The translations under genes and the position numbers were made by a program. Shown here piece by piece: positions 41,828 to 50,751 of a stretch of 64,000 nucleotides of DNA (position 1 is the stretch's first letter; each line of letters begins with the position of its first letter). Source of the DNA: Spirochaetaceae bacterium (lineage in GTDB: Bacteria; Spirochaetota; Spirochaetia; Treponematales; Breznakiellaceae); assembly GCA_031281945.1 (NCBI GenBank), contig JAITER010000092.1, forward strand, positions 1 through 64,000, written 5' to 3'. Under the pieces are notes generated by a model. It made no database searches. It was not told the origin of the DNA and saw nothing but the letters and a program-made list of their open reading frames with translations.

Positions 41828-42298
41828 ATGGATAATCTTACCCCGGAACAACGTAAAAAAGCTATGGCGGCGGTGCATAGTAAAAACACAAAGCCGGAAA
41901 TTTTAATAAGGAAAGCGTTATTTGCGCTTGGTTATAGATACCGTATAGATTACAAAAAGTTGCCAGGCCGTCCAGATTTAGCGTTGCCCAAATACCATGC
42001 TGTTGTTTTTGTTCACGGCTGTTTTTGGCACGGCCATTCCGGGTGTCCAAATTCTAAATTACCGCAATCAAATAAAGAATACTGGACTCTTAAAATCGAC
42101 AGGAACCGCAAACGCGACGGAGAATCCTTGAATCATCTGCACGCTATCGGCTGGAGAGTTTGCATAGTCTGGGAATGCGCGATTCAGGGTAAAAATAAGA
42201 AAATGAAGATTGAGCGGGCGGCTTTAACAATTTCTGATTGGTTGCAAAACGGCGGAGTATGGCTTGAAATAAGCTCCGCAACGCAGCGGGAAATGTAA
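41828..42298 (+). CDS. vsr: very-short-patch repair endonuclease
   Basis: 156 residues, full length. Family motifs: N-L-T-P-E-Q-R-K-K-A-M at the start, V-H-S-K-N-T-K-P-E, G-Y-R-Y-R-I-D, the catalytic Asp in G-R-P-D-L-A-L-P, and zinc ligands in H-G-C-F-W-H-G-H-S-G-C-P, followed by W-E-C-A-I. Vsr nicks beside T:G mismatches left by deamination of 5-methylcytosine and usually sits next to its methylase. Here the only cytosine-5 methyltransferase in the window is 30 kb away. Repeats C and B follow the gene directly, which would fit a past rearrangement. Confidence 0.94.
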   Translation: MDNLTPEQRKKAMAAVHSKNTKPEILIRKALFALGYRYRIDYKKLPGRPDLALPKYHAVVFVHGCFWHGHSGCPNSKLPQSNKEYWTLKIDRNRKRDGESLNHLHAIGWRVCIVWECAIQGKNKKMKIERAALTISDWLQNGGVWLEISSATQREM

Positions 42299-42329
42299 GA
42301 TTAGCGCGTAAGCGCCGATGTTTTAAACA

Positions 42330-42480
42330 TTAGAGTTGTTCGGAAACTTTAGTTTCCGCAAACCAGCCAAGCCGGGTTTGGCCGGTTTGCGCGGGCAACC
42401 GCTAAAAACAGCAAATGCGTAGCGTTTTGCAAAACTAAAGCAAAGTTTGCCCGCAACTTAGTAGGCGAGCCTGTTACAAA
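42330..42480 (+). repeat. dispersed repeat C, copy 2
   Basis: gagttgttcggaaac-tttagtttccg opening, a long inner inverted part (gccaagccggg ... tttgcgcgggcaac), then taaaaacagcaaatgcgtag and cccgcaacttagtaggcgag. It is the counterpart of 13866 and 54140. With the repeat B hairpin after it, it takes up half of the 380-bp gap before rpsU. Confidence 0.7.
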
Positions 42481-42530
42481 AACCCGGTTGGTTTTGACAG
42501 GCTCTTGCGAAACCGCGTTTTGAATGGTTA
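42474..42530. repeat. dispersed hairpin repeat B
   Basis: GCCTGTTACAAAAACCCGG, GGTTTTGACAGGCTCTTG and CGAAACCGCGTTTT, an inverted version of the long copies at 22676 and 29571. Beyond it, 42531-42662 is the rpsU leader, with a CAAAAAC/GTTTTTG inverted repeat at about 42612-42642 that could pair. Confidence 0.65.
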
Positions 42531-42678
42531 AATTTATGAATTTTATTACCGGTATCTATACAAGAACGCCTATTTTTGTAAGAATAGACGGTGGTAGGGG
42601 CCTTGCGCCCTTCAAAAACATTAAAAAACCCCTGTTTTTGAATGTTTTACGGCCTTTGCTGGAAAGGGGGTGATTATT

Positions 42679-42882
42679 ATGGCGCATATTGTTGTAGACG
42701 ACAGTGAAGCTCTGGAACGAGCCATTAAACGCTTTAAGCGCATGGTAGAAAAAGAGGGCGTTATTCGTGAATACAAAAAACGCGAATACTACGAAAAACC
42801 CTCCACCATCCTTAACCGTAAAAACAAAGCTCTTCGTAGAAAATTAATGAAGAGAACCAGAAAGGGCCGCCCTGAGTATTAA
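42679..42882 (+). CDS. rpsU: 30S ribosomal protein S21
   Basis: 67 residues from ATG 42679 with ribosome site aaaggggg. The protein is short, very basic and helical: [16 protein letters not shown] and E-Y-Y-E-K-P-S, then [13 protein letters not shown]21 binds the small subunit near the anti-Shine-Dalgarno and is needed for initiation on many messages. It is 11 bp upstream of the kinase-like gene, with which it is probably co-transcribed. Confidence 0.96.
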   Translation: MAHIVVDDSEALERAIKRFKRMVEKEGVIREYKKREYYEKPSTILNRKNKALRRKLMKRTRKGRPEY

Positions 42883-42893
42883 AAGGAAAAGCA

Positions 42894-43715
42894 ATGGCTA
42901 TTATTACTATTAGCCGTGAATTGGCGGCGTTGGGCGATGAAACCGTAAAGGAGTTGTCCAAGCTGTCCAATTACAGGTTTATAGATAAAAAAGCGCTTGA
43001 ACGCCGTATTTCCGAATATGGTTTAGACGATAAAAATTTTAAAAAATATGATGAACGTAAGGGCGGTTTTTTTTCCATTCTATCGAATAACAGGGATGAT
43101 TATTTACACTTTTTAAAAAAAGCCATGTTTGAAGAAGCGGCTGAAGGTGATTGCGTTTTTATAGGACGCGGCGCTTTCGCTATTTTTAGCTCATTGCCAT
43201 GTGTTTTACCAGTGTTTCTTGTATCTTCACTTGAAGTTCGTATAGGGCGCGTGCAAAGCTACTTCCGTTGCGATGACAAAAAAGCCCGTTGCATTATTTC
43301 CAAAAGCGATAACGACAAACAAAGTTTTCATAATTATTTTTTTGATGCGGAATGGCGCAAGAGTGAAAATTATAAATTAACCTTGAATACAGCTTGTTTA
43401 TCACCGTCTGTGTGCGCACAAGTAATTAACAATGTGCGTTTGCTTATATCCAATAACGAAATCGAAACAAAAACAAAAGAACGGCTGGATGAGCTTAGGC
43501 TGGCTCAAAAAGTAGCGCATCATATTTTATACGAAAAGGCTATAACCGTTCATTTTTTGGACGTATCGGTTTCGCAAGGAGTTGCAACCCTGTATGGCGT
43601 GGTCAACGCGATTACTTTTGTAGAATCCCTGCTGGAAGCGGCAAAAGAAGTTGACGGCGTAATAAAAGCGGTTTCGGAAATACAAGTAATTCAGGACTAT
43701 CCAGTTTTTCATTAG
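42894..43715 (+). CDS. cytidylate-kinase-like protein with C-terminal BON domain
   Basis: 273 residues. Residues 1-190 match the cytidylate-kinase-like family: I-T-I-S-R-E-L-A-A-L-G-D-E near the start in place of a standard Walker A, F-I-D-K-K-A-L-E, F-I-G-R-G-A-F-A near 92, and D-D-K-K-A-R-C-I-I-S-K near 126. Residues about 200-270 form a BON-like module, with V-S-Q-G-V-A-T-L-Y-G-V-V and V-D-G-V-I-K-A-V. BON domains bind phospholipid or act as docking units, so this may be a regulator more than a metabolic kinase. Stop is 5 bp before the next gene. Confidence 0.8.
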   Translation: MAIITISRELAALGDETVKELSKLSNYRFIDKKALERRISEYGLDDKNFKKYDERKGGFFSILSNNRDDYLHFLKKAMFEEAAEGDCVFIGRGAFAIFSSLPCVLPVFLVSSLEVRIGRVQSYFRCDDKKARCIISKSDNDKQSFHNYFFDAEWRKSENYKLTLNTACLSPSVCAQVINNVRLLISNNEIETKTKERLDELRLAQKVAHHILYEKAITVHFLDVSVSQGVATLYGVVNAITFVESLLEAAKEVDGVIKAVSEIQVIQDYPVFH

Positions 43716-43720
43716 TACAA

Positions 43721-44587
43721 ATGGGTTATGACGCATTTGCCGCGGCCAGAGATTTTTTGTATGCTTCCGGCGTTTTGTTAGGCTCCGCATTGGGTGTATT
43801 TGCCGGGGCCTTCTTGCCGCAAAAAAAACTGCGTGAAAAAAGCCGTAATATTACGGCGGCTTTATACATATTTTCTTTTTTTATTGCGGTTCTTACCGTT
43901 TCTTTGTGTATTTTTCCCAAAATTATATCAAACGAAAAAACATTAATAGTTTTTATTTTTTTTGTATTGATTTTCTTTATCGCGTTCTTTTTTTCGGCGG
44001 TTTTGCGCTTTATATTAATTTTCGCGGCTTCTGTTTTAATTTTAAGCGTAATGTATTTTTATTATATAGGTTACGCATTCGACGGCCTAAAAGTCCCTAT
44101 TGTAAAAATTAGATACTCAAATGAAGACGCAATAAACATAAATCCTATATATAATAAAGTAAATGTGTTTAAAACGGATTCTGGGCCGGCCCAAATAGCG
44201 GATATATTTTACGATAAACGGTATACGGGAATTGTAAAATATTCGTTTGCTTTTATAGCCGCGGATAAAACAATACCGGTTTTTGGAGGAGGCCGCCGTA
44301 TTGTTTTGTTAAGCGTAACTATGGAACAAGTTGAGCCTGGGCGGGCGGTTCAGGTTTTTTGGACTAAACCCATGGAAGAAACCCTTTTGGGTTCCGCTTT
44401 AAGCGAAAATACAGAACTTTTAAACAGTACAAGCGATAAAATTTTTAGGACTTACGGTTTAAATTTTTTAGAAATGCAAATAATTTACGGAAAAGCAAAG
44501 CTTCCTGTATTGCGGGATTCAAACGATGCGTTGCTGGTTCTTCAAAATGACGGTGAAAATAGATGGCGGGAAACATGGATGCGTTAA
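43721..44587 (+). CDS. integral membrane protein of unknown function
   Basis: 288 residues. The N-terminal 125 residues contain about four hydrophobic segments (12-30, 45-65, 70-95, 97-115). A soluble domain of about 165 residues follows with beta strands and many Asn/Lys: I-V-K-I-R-Y-S-N-E-D, V-F-G-G-G-R-R-I-V-L-L and V-F-W-T-K-P-M-E-E-T. No signal peptide other than the first helix. I do not recognise it. It follows the kinase/BON protein by 5 bp, so rpsU, kinase/BON and this gene look like one transcription unit. Confidence 0.65.
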   Translation: MGYDAFAAARDFLYASGVLLGSALGVFAGAFLPQKKLREKSRNITAALYIFSFFIAVLTVSLCIFPKIISNEKTLIVFIFFVLIFFIAFFFSAVLRFILIFAASVLILSVMYFYYIGYAFDGLKVPIVKIRYSNEDAININPIYNKVNVFKTDSGPAQIADIFYDKRYTGIVKYSFAFIAADKTIPVFGGGRRIVLLSVTMEQVEPGRAVQVFWTKPMEETLLGSALSENTELLNSTSDKIFRTYGLNFLEMQIIYGKAKLPVLRDSNDALLVLQNDGENRWRETWMR

Positions 44588-44821
44588 ACTAAATTAATTT
44601 CCGAAAACAAGCGCCCGGGTAAGCTTTGATTGGGCGCGTTCAAACTTTAACGGTGTAAGCGCTTGAAGCGCGGATGATTTAGGGCGTTGCTTTAGACGGG
44701 CGTGTTCGCGTTAGTATTGAAAATACGGAATATAGCGCGTTTTTATGAACAAAACTGTTACATGGCGCAATTCGCGCCCTTGAAATTATAGACGGCTTCT
44801 GGTAATTTGATAAATGCTATC

Positions 44822-44894
44822 GGGGATATAGCTCAGTTGGTAGAGCGATAGGTTCGCAATCTATAGGTCGGGGGTTCGATTCCCCCTATCTCCA
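44822..44894 (+). tRNA. tRNA-Ala (anticodon CGC)
   Basis: 73-nt cloverleaf. The acceptor arm is GGGGATA paired with TATCTCC and contains the G3:U70 pair that identifies alanine. The D arm is GCTC/GAGC. The anticodon arm is ATAGG-TTCGCAA-TCTAT, so the anticodon is CGC (reads GCG). The T arm is GGGGG-TTCGATT-CCCCC. No CCA is encoded. GC-ending Ala codons are common here, in line with a dedicated GCG reader. Confidence 0.93.
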
Positions 44895-45026
44895 AATTAT
44901 TATAATGTGATTTAACCGTTAAATATGGCGTGTTTTACAAGATTTTCATTTTTGCGCCAATTTATACGGCTTTTGGCGGCGCGGTTTCTATTCCAATCAT
45001 ACCAATAAATAACAAAGGAGTTTTTT

Positions 45027-46802
45027 ATGGATAAAAACGAAATTACCAAAAAAGCAAAAGAATATATAGCAAAAGAAAAAAACGTCAATTTTAAATCCGA
45101 GGTGGAAAAATTGCTTGCTTCCGTTGCGGACGCAGACTGGAAGGATTTGGAAGACCGGTTTTTTCAAAATTTAGAATTTGGCACAGGCGGTTTGCGCGGC
45201 GTAATGGGCGGCGGCTTTAATCGCATGAATACTTTTGTTGTGCGTTCAGCGACCCAGGGGCTTGCCTCCTATGTAATAAAAGCTTTTCCAAAAAAGGCGG
45301 CGGCCGGCGAGTTGGCTGCTGTTATAGCTTACGACAGCCGCCGTTATTCCAAAGAATTTTCGGAAGAAGCCGCTCTTGTACTCGCCGCAAATGGAATTAA
45401 ATGCTATTTGTTTTCCGGCTTGCGCCCGACTCCGGAACTTTCTTTCGCTATACGTCAATTTAAAGCGGATACAGGCATTGTGGTGACGGCCAGTCACAAT
45501 CCGCCGCAGTACAACGGTTATAAAGCCTACTGGAACGATGGTTCGCAAGTAATTGAACCCCATGATGTTGGAATTATCCGCGAAGTAAACGCTGTTACCG
45601 AAATAAAAGAAATAACTAAAGAAGACGCCCTTAAAAAAGGGCTTTTAAAAATTATTGACAAAGAAGTTGACGAGCCTTTTCACGCGATGATTCGAGGCAA
45701 GCTTTTTCGCCCGGATTTAATTAAAGAAAAAGCCGGGGAAGTAAAAATTGTTTACACGCCGCTTCATGGCACGGGCGCAATGCACGTAGAAGCGGCGCTT
45801 GGCGGCCTTGGTTTAAAAGTGATAACCGTTCCTGAGCAACGCGAAGGAGACGGCGCCTTCCCAACCGTACAGTTTCCGAATCCTGAAGAGCCGCCCGCGC
45901 TTAAAATGGCGATTGACTTGGCCAAAAAAGAAAAGGCTGGAGTTGTTATGGCGACGGATCCGGACGCCGACCGTTTTGGGATTGCGGTTCCAGACGGGAA
46001 TGGCGAATTTGTGCCTGTAACCGGAAATCAAATAGGCAGCCTTCTTATCGACTATGTATTGCTTTCCTTAAAAGAACAAGGAAAATTACCGAAAAACGCC
46101 GCCGTTGTAAATACCATCGTTACTACAGGTATGCAGGCGAAAGTTGCGGCCTTATACGGCGTTGAAACTTTAGAGTGCCTTACTGGATTTAAATGGATAG
46201 CCAATTTAATGCGGCTTTCCGAAACTGGCGCCCTTAATAAAAGTATTGTATTTGGTTGTGAGGAAAGTTACGGATATTTAGTAGAAACTGAAGTGCGCGA
46301 TAAAGACGGCGTTTCCGCTGCGGCGATGACGGCGGAAATGACGTTATATTGGCTTAGTAAAGGAAAAAGTTTGCTTGGCCGCCTTAATGAACTTTATGAA
46401 AAAACAGGCTACTGGCAAGAAGCCGGCGTCTCTAAATACTTCCCTGGGCCGGAGGGGCCGTCGACTATGCAGGGAATTATGACTTCTTACCGTGAAAAAC
46501 CTCCCGCTACTTTTGGCGGAATAGAAGTAATTAAAGTGCGCGACATAAAAACTTCCCAAATTTTACATCTTAAAGACGGTAAAAAAGAAACTGTAGATCT
46601 TCCAAAAAGTGATGTTTTACAGTTTTTCCTTAAAGACGGCACAATTGTAAGCGCAAGGCCGAGCGGAACGGAACCTAAAATTAAATTTTACGCAACTTCC
46701 TGCCAGGAAATAGGCGCAGACGGACTTGCCGGCGCGAAAGCCGCGATGTCAAAAAAACTTGAAGCTATTAAAAAGGACATTAAAAGTGTTATTGGGGATT
46801 AA
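45027..46802 (+). CDS. alpha-D-phosphohexomutase (phosphoglucomutase/phosphomannomutase)
   Basis: 591 residues, the long form. G-T-G-G-L-R-G-V-M-G near 55, the phosphoserine loop T-A-S-H-N-P-P-Q-Y-N near 150, the metal loop D-P-D-A-D-R-F near 311, a sugar-binding G-C-E-E-S-Y-G near 413 and the phosphate-binding R-P-S-G-T-E-P-K near 550. It interconverts hexose 1- and 6-phosphates for glycogen or cell-wall precursors. Ribosome site aaaggag. The tatT-like gene begins inside its last 17 bp. Which hexose it prefers cannot be told; the 591-residue form is often phosphoglucomutase. Confidence 0.93.
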   Translation: MDKNEITKKAKEYIAKEKNVNFKSEVEKLLASVADADWKDLEDRFFQNLEFGTGGLRGVMGGGFNRMNTFVVRSATQGLASYVIKAFPKKAAAGELAAVIAYDSRRYSKEFSEEAALVLAANGIKCYLFSGLRPTPELSFAIRQFKADTGIVVTASHNPPQYNGYKAYWNDGSQVIEPHDVGIIREVNAVTEIKEITKEDALKKGLLKIIDKEVDEPFHAMIRGKLFRPDLIKEKAGEVKIVYTPLHGTGAMHVEAALGGLGLKVITVPEQREGDGAFPTVQFPNPEEPPALKMAIDLAKKEKAGVVMATDPDADRFGIAVPDGNGEFVPVTGNQIGSLLIDYVLLSLKEQGKLPKNAAVVNTIVTTGMQAKVAALYGVETLECLTGFKWIANLMRLSETGALNKSIVFGCEESYGYLVETEVRDKDGVSAAAMTAEMTLYWLSKGKSLLGRLNELYEKTGYWQEAGVSKYFPGPEGPSTMQGIMTSYREKPPATFGGIEVIKVRDIKTSQILHLKDGKKETVDLPKSDVLQFFLKDGTIVSARPSGTEPKIKFYATSCQEIGADGLAGAKAAMSKKLEAIKKDIKSVIGD

Positions 46803-47685
46803 AAAACACTTTTCTTTTATCTCCGTTCTTTTTTTGTTTGCTTTTTTTTGCGTTTCCTGCGCCACTCAAAATATGGCGCAGGCGGCTCAAAAAATGAGCC
46901 TTAACACAATAAAAAATTTTTTGCCGATGGTTATAAATTCTGGAGAAGCAAAATTAAGAAGCAAGCCGGGCGATTGGACGCAATCAATTGAAACCGGCTC
47001 TTACTGCGTTATGTACGCCAACGCTTTTATTCAAGGGCCTGCTTCTATGCTTGCCGCAAACGATTATCAAAAACGGGACAAAGCTTATCAACGCGCAAAA
47101 AAAGAATACTTGCGCGGGGTGAAAATCCTTAGAACGGCCTTTAACAAAAAATATCCTGGAGTAAACGAAGCTTACGGTAAAGGTGAGCTCAATCAATTTT
47201 TAACAAAATTTACAAAAGATGACGCCGGAATGATTTATTGGCTTGTAGCCGGAACCATGGCGGCTTTTTCCATAAACCCTATGGATGTATCTTTGGGCGT
47301 GAAATTACCGGAACTTACCGCGTTAATTAAACGCGCTTACGAGCTTGACCCTGATTATAGCGAAGGCTCTTTGGATGATTTTTTTATCCTGTTTTATGGT
47401 TCTTTGCCGCCGGAAATGGGCGGAGATAAAGCCAAAGCTAAAATTCATTATGAAGCCGCGATTAAAAAATCCGCCGGACGTTCTGCGGGGCCTTACGTTT
47501 CGTGGGCTAAAACTATCAACATACCGGAACAAAATTATCGTGAATTTAAAGAAAACTTGAATAAAGCCCTTGCGATAGATCCTGAAGCTTACCTTCCGCT
47601 TAGGCTAAACAACCTTATAGCTCAAAAAACGGCGCGGCACCTTTTGAAAACTGCGGAATATCATTTTATAAATATTGAAGAATAA
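46786..47685 (+). CDS. TatT-family (TRAP-associated) lipoprotein
   Basis: 299 residues from GTG 46786, with aaaaggac upstream inside the phosphomutase gene. A hydrophobic signal ends in F-C-V-S-C (lipidated Cys about 22). The mature part is an all-helical TPR-like array: Y-Q-R-A-K-K-E-Y-L-R-G and L-I-K-R-A-Y-E-L-D-P-D-Y near 180, F-F-I-L-F-Y-G-S-L-P-P-E-M-G-G, and A-L-A-I-D-P near the end. This is the form of Treponema pallidum TatT, which pairs with a periplasmic ligand-binding protein of a TRAP transporter. The transporter genes are not adjacent here. Confidence 0.8.
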   Translation: MLLGIKKHFSFISVLFLFAFFCVSCATQNMAQAAQKMSLNTIKNFLPMVINSGEAKLRSKPGDWTQSIETGSYCVMYANAFIQGPASMLAANDYQKRDKAYQRAKKEYLRGVKILRTAFNKKYPGVNEAYGKGELNQFLTKFTKDDAGMIYWLVAGTMAAFSINPMDVSLGVKLPELTALIKRAYELDPDYSEGSLDDFFILFYGSLPPEMGGDKAKAKIHYEAAIKKSAGRSAGPYVSWAKTINIPEQNYREFKENLNKALAIDPEAYLPLRLNNLIAQKTARHLLKTAEYHFINIEE

Positions 47686-47712
47686 GACTTGTTTTAAGTT
47701 ATATAAAAATCA

Positions 47713-47750
47713 GTCTGTTCCAAAACCTGTTTGATTTTTGGAGCAAGCTG
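47713..47750. repeat. dispersed hairpin repeat B
   Basis: CAGTCTGTTCCAAAACCTG then TTTTTGGAGCAAGCTGA, a diverged copy in the gap between the TatT-like gene and proS. Confidence 0.55.
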
Positions 47751-47798
47751 AATTTTGCTTAATTGTTCACTGGCTTAAAGCGGCGCTATACTAAAAAA

Positions 47799-49631
47799 AT
47801 GAAATATTCACAACTCTTTATACAAACTCTCCGGGAGGTTCCTTCCGAAGCGGTAATTGCAAGCCACAGACTTATGCTACGCTCTGGAATGATGCGTAAA
47901 ATAGCAAACGGCCTTTTTGCTTATTTGCCGCTTGGTTTGCGTTCTTTTCGGAAAATTGAAAATATTATACGCGAAGAAATGGAATATATAGGCTCGCGGG
48001 AAATAAAACCTACAGTTGTAATCCCGGCGGCGTTGTGGAAAGAGTCTGGGCGATGGCACACGATGGGTGAATCTATGTTGCGTGTTAAAAACAGACTTAA
48101 CGATGAATTTGTGGTTTCGCCTACCGCGGAAGAAGTTGCGACTTCTATAGTGAAAGGCGAGCTTTCCAGTTATAAACAACTACCAGTAAGTATTTTTCAG
48201 ATAAACACTAAATACCGTGATGAAATACGCCCAAGATACGGTGTAATGCGCGGGCGCGAATTTGTAATGAAAGACGCTTACTCTTTTCACCGTAACGATT
48301 CTTGCTTGGATGCGCATTATCAAGCTATGGGAGATGCGTATAGGCGCGTATTTAGCCGTTGCGGTCTTTCTGTTATTGCTGTAAAAGCGGATTCCGGAGC
48401 TATGGGCGGAGACGGCAGTGAAGAATTTATGGTTGAAAGTGAAATTGGAGATAATACGCTTTTGGTCTGCAAAGAATGTTCCATAGCCGCAAATGTGGAA
48501 AAAGCCGCCTGTAAAGATGATTTTTCTCCCGCGCCAGATTCCGTTTTAACTAAAAATTTACCGGAGGTTTCAAAAATTGATACGCCGGATGCAAAAACCA
48601 TCCCTGAATTATGTAATTTTCTTAAAACTGACGCAAAGAAATTTATAAAAACTTTAATTTATCGCGCGGCCAATGTAGAGCTTGACTTGAAGGAAGCTTC
48701 CAATGGCTGGGCTTTTAAAGCCGAAAAACGCGGCTCCGGCCTTGTTTACCCGGAAGCTTTTTTCGCCGTATGTATACGCGGCGACCTTGATGTAAACGAG
48801 GTGAAACTTGCCGCCGCGCTTAAAGCTAGCGAAGCCGCTCTTGCGTCCGACGACGATGTTATGCGTATAACAGGCGCCCCTGTGGGTTTCGCCGGCCCGG
48901 TTGGGCTTGGTTCCGTCCCTGTAATCGCGGATAAAACCGTAAAATACCTTTACGGCGGTATTTGCGGCGCGTTAGAAAAAGACAAGCATTTTATAAATGT
49001 TGAATATGGCCGGGATTACAAGCCTTTTATAGTCGCGGACTTGCGAACCGTAAAAGCCGGAGACGCTTGTCCGGTTTGCGGCGGCGTCTTATACGAAAAA
49101 AAAGGCAACGAGTTGGGGCATATTTTTAAGCTAGGCTTTAAATATACAAAAAGTATGAATGTAACTTACCTTGACGAAAACGGGAAAGCGCAAACCCCAA
49201 TAATGGGAACCTATGGAATAGGCGTAGACCGCACCCTTGCCAGTGTAATTGAGGAACACCATGATGAGGCGGGAATTATATGGCCTATGACAGTGGCTCC
49301 GTTTCATGTGCATATAGTTCCGGTAAAATATGACGGGTCTGTAAAAGAGGCGGCGGATGAATTGGCCGCGCAATTCAACGCTTTGAATGTGGAAACCCTG
49401 TTGGATGACAGGCCTGAGCGTCCTGGAGTTAAATTTAACGACGCCGATTTGATAGGTATTCCTTACCGGATAACTATTGGCGAAAAAAACCTTGGTCAAA
49501 ACGTTCCTTTGGTGGAAGTAAAAAAACGTACGGAAAAAGAAGCGCATACAGTCCCTTTAAAAGATTGCGCCGCTAAAATTGCGGAAGAAGTGCGTTTGGA
49601 GCTTGCGGCATTTAAAACCAGCGCTTTATGA
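47799..49631 (+). CDS. proS: prolyl-tRNA synthetase
   Basis: 610 residues from ATG 47799 (M-K-Y-S-Q-L-F-I). This is the bacterial long type with an editing domain inserted between motifs 2 and 3. Class II motif 1 includes N-G-L-F-A-Y-L-P-L-G near 45. Motif 2 is F-Q-I-N-T-K-Y-R-D-E-I-R-P-R near 141. The editing domain spans about 230-400, and motif 3 is Y-G-I-G-V-D-R near 480. A Cys pair (C-P-V-C-G-G-V) lies in the region that often binds zinc-like or structural elements. It charges tRNA-Pro. It overlaps the NeuB-like gene by 4 bp. Confidence 0.95.
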   Translation: MKYSQLFIQTLREVPSEAVIASHRLMLRSGMMRKIANGLFAYLPLGLRSFRKIENIIREEMEYIGSREIKPTVVIPAALWKESGRWHTMGESMLRVKNRLNDEFVVSPTAEEVATSIVKGELSSYKQLPVSIFQINTKYRDEIRPRYGVMRGREFVMKDAYSFHRNDSCLDAHYQAMGDAYRRVFSRCGLSVIAVKADSGAMGGDGSEEFMVESEIGDNTLLVCKECSIAANVEKAACKDDFSPAPDSVLTKNLPEVSKIDTPDAKTIPELCNFLKTDAKKFIKTLIYRAANVELDLKEASNGWAFKAEKRGSGLVYPEAFFAVCIRGDLDVNEVKLAAALKASEAALASDDDVMRITGAPVGFAGPVGLGSVPVIADKTVKYLYGGICGALEKDKHFINVEYGRDYKPFIVADLRTVKAGDACPVCGGVLYEKKGNELGHIFKLGFKYTKSMNVTYLDENGKAQTPIMGTYGIGVDRTLASVIEEHHDEAGIIWPMTVAPFHVHIVPVKYDGSVKEAADELAAQFNALNVETLLDDRPERPGVKFNDADLIGIPYRITIGEKNLGQNVPLVEVKKRTEKEAHTVPLKDCAAKIAEEVRLELAAFKTSAL

Positions 49632-50749
49632 AGCATCCGTTTGTTGTAGCCGAAATTGGCACGGCTCACGGCGGCGACATAAACAAAGCGAAAGACCTGA
49701 TTGACGCGGCTGTCTCCGCCGGAGCCGATTGTGTTAAGTTTCAGATTGTATATGCTGATGAAATTTTGCATTACAATTCAGGAATCGTTCCTTTGCCCGG
49801 CGGGAATATTCCCCTATACGATACATTCAAAAAATTGGAATCTTCGCCGGAATTCTTCGCCCTCATTAAAGAATATGCGGAATCAAAAAAAGTTGTTTTT
49901 CTGGCGAGCCCTTTTGGATTAAAAAGCGCCGGCGAATTAAAAGCGTTAAAACCAGCTTGTGTAAAAATAGCTTCGCCGGAGCTTAACTACGCGCAACTTT
50001 TGCGCGAAATCGCCTTTTGGCATATTCCTGTTTTTCTTTCTACGGGCGTTTCTCTGTTAAAAGATATAGAAGCCGCTCTTGCAATTTTCGCCGCCGCCAA
50101 TAGTTTAAATGATGTTACCTTGCTTCATTGCATAACCGCGTATCCCGCGCCGGCGGAAGAATATAATTTAAACCTGCTTCCTAATTTGGAGTCGATTTTT
50201 GGGGTAAAAACCGGGGTAAGCGACCATACTTTAGACCCGGTTCTTGTTCCTGTGCTTGCTCTTTGCAAGGGCGCAACAGTTATAGAAAAGCATTTTTGCC
50301 TTAACCGTAAAGACGGAGGCCTTGACGACCCAATAGCCCTAAACGTTTGTGAATTTGAAAAAATGACTTCGGCGCTTAGAGACGCCTCAAGACTTTTACT
50401 CGCGGCTAAAACTAACCTACAGGGAGCGGAAGCAGTTATAGCTTCACTTGAAGAGGAATATGGGAAAAAGCGCGTTGAACGTGTTTTGGGGAATGGGCGT
50501 AAACAATTAGCGCTTGCTGAAGCCGCCAATTACGGACGTACAAACCGTTCTATTCACGCATTATGCGAAATTAAAAAGGGAGAAGTTTTTTCCGGCGGTA
50601 ATTTGGCTGTTTTACGGACGGAAAAAGTTCTTCGTCCCGGCGTTGAACCCGCATTTTTACCGCATCTTATAGGCAGGTCGGCGGCTCGTTTAATACCGTC
50701 CGGCGAGGGTGTGCGTTGGGAAGATGTTGGAACGTATATTTCTGAATAA
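49628..50749 (+). CDS. NeuB-family sialic-acid-type synthase with SAF domain
   Basis: 373 residues. The TIM barrel has I-G-T-A-H-G-G-D-I-N-K-A near 10, D-C-V-K-F-Q near 35, S-P-F-G near 95, K-I-A-S-P-E-L-N near 115 and G-V-S-D-H-T near 195. An SAF antifreeze-like domain closes the protein (R-S-I-H-A, then I-K-K-G-E-V-F). It condenses phosphoenolpyruvate with an N-acyl hexosamine to make sialic, legionaminic or pseudaminic acid. No other genes of such a pathway are nearby. It is coupled to proS by a 4-bp overlap. Confidence 0.88.
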   Translation: MKHPFVVAEIGTAHGGDINKAKDLIDAAVSAGADCVKFQIVYADEILHYNSGIVPLPGGNIPLYDTFKKLESSPEFFALIKEYAESKKVVFLASPFGLKSAGELKALKPACVKIASPELNYAQLLREIAFWHIPVFLSTGVSLLKDIEAALAIFAAANSLNDVTLLHCITAYPAPAEEYNLNLLPNLESIFGVKTGVSDHTLDPVLVPVLALCKGATVIEKHFCLNRKDGGLDDPIALNVCEFEKMTSALRDASRLLLAAKTNLQGAEAVIASLEEEYGKKRVERVLGNGRKQLALAEAANYGRTNRSIHALCEIKKGEVFSGGNLAVLRTEKVLRPGVEPAFLPHLIGRSAARLIPSGEGVRWEDVGTYISE

Positions 50750-50751
50750 AA

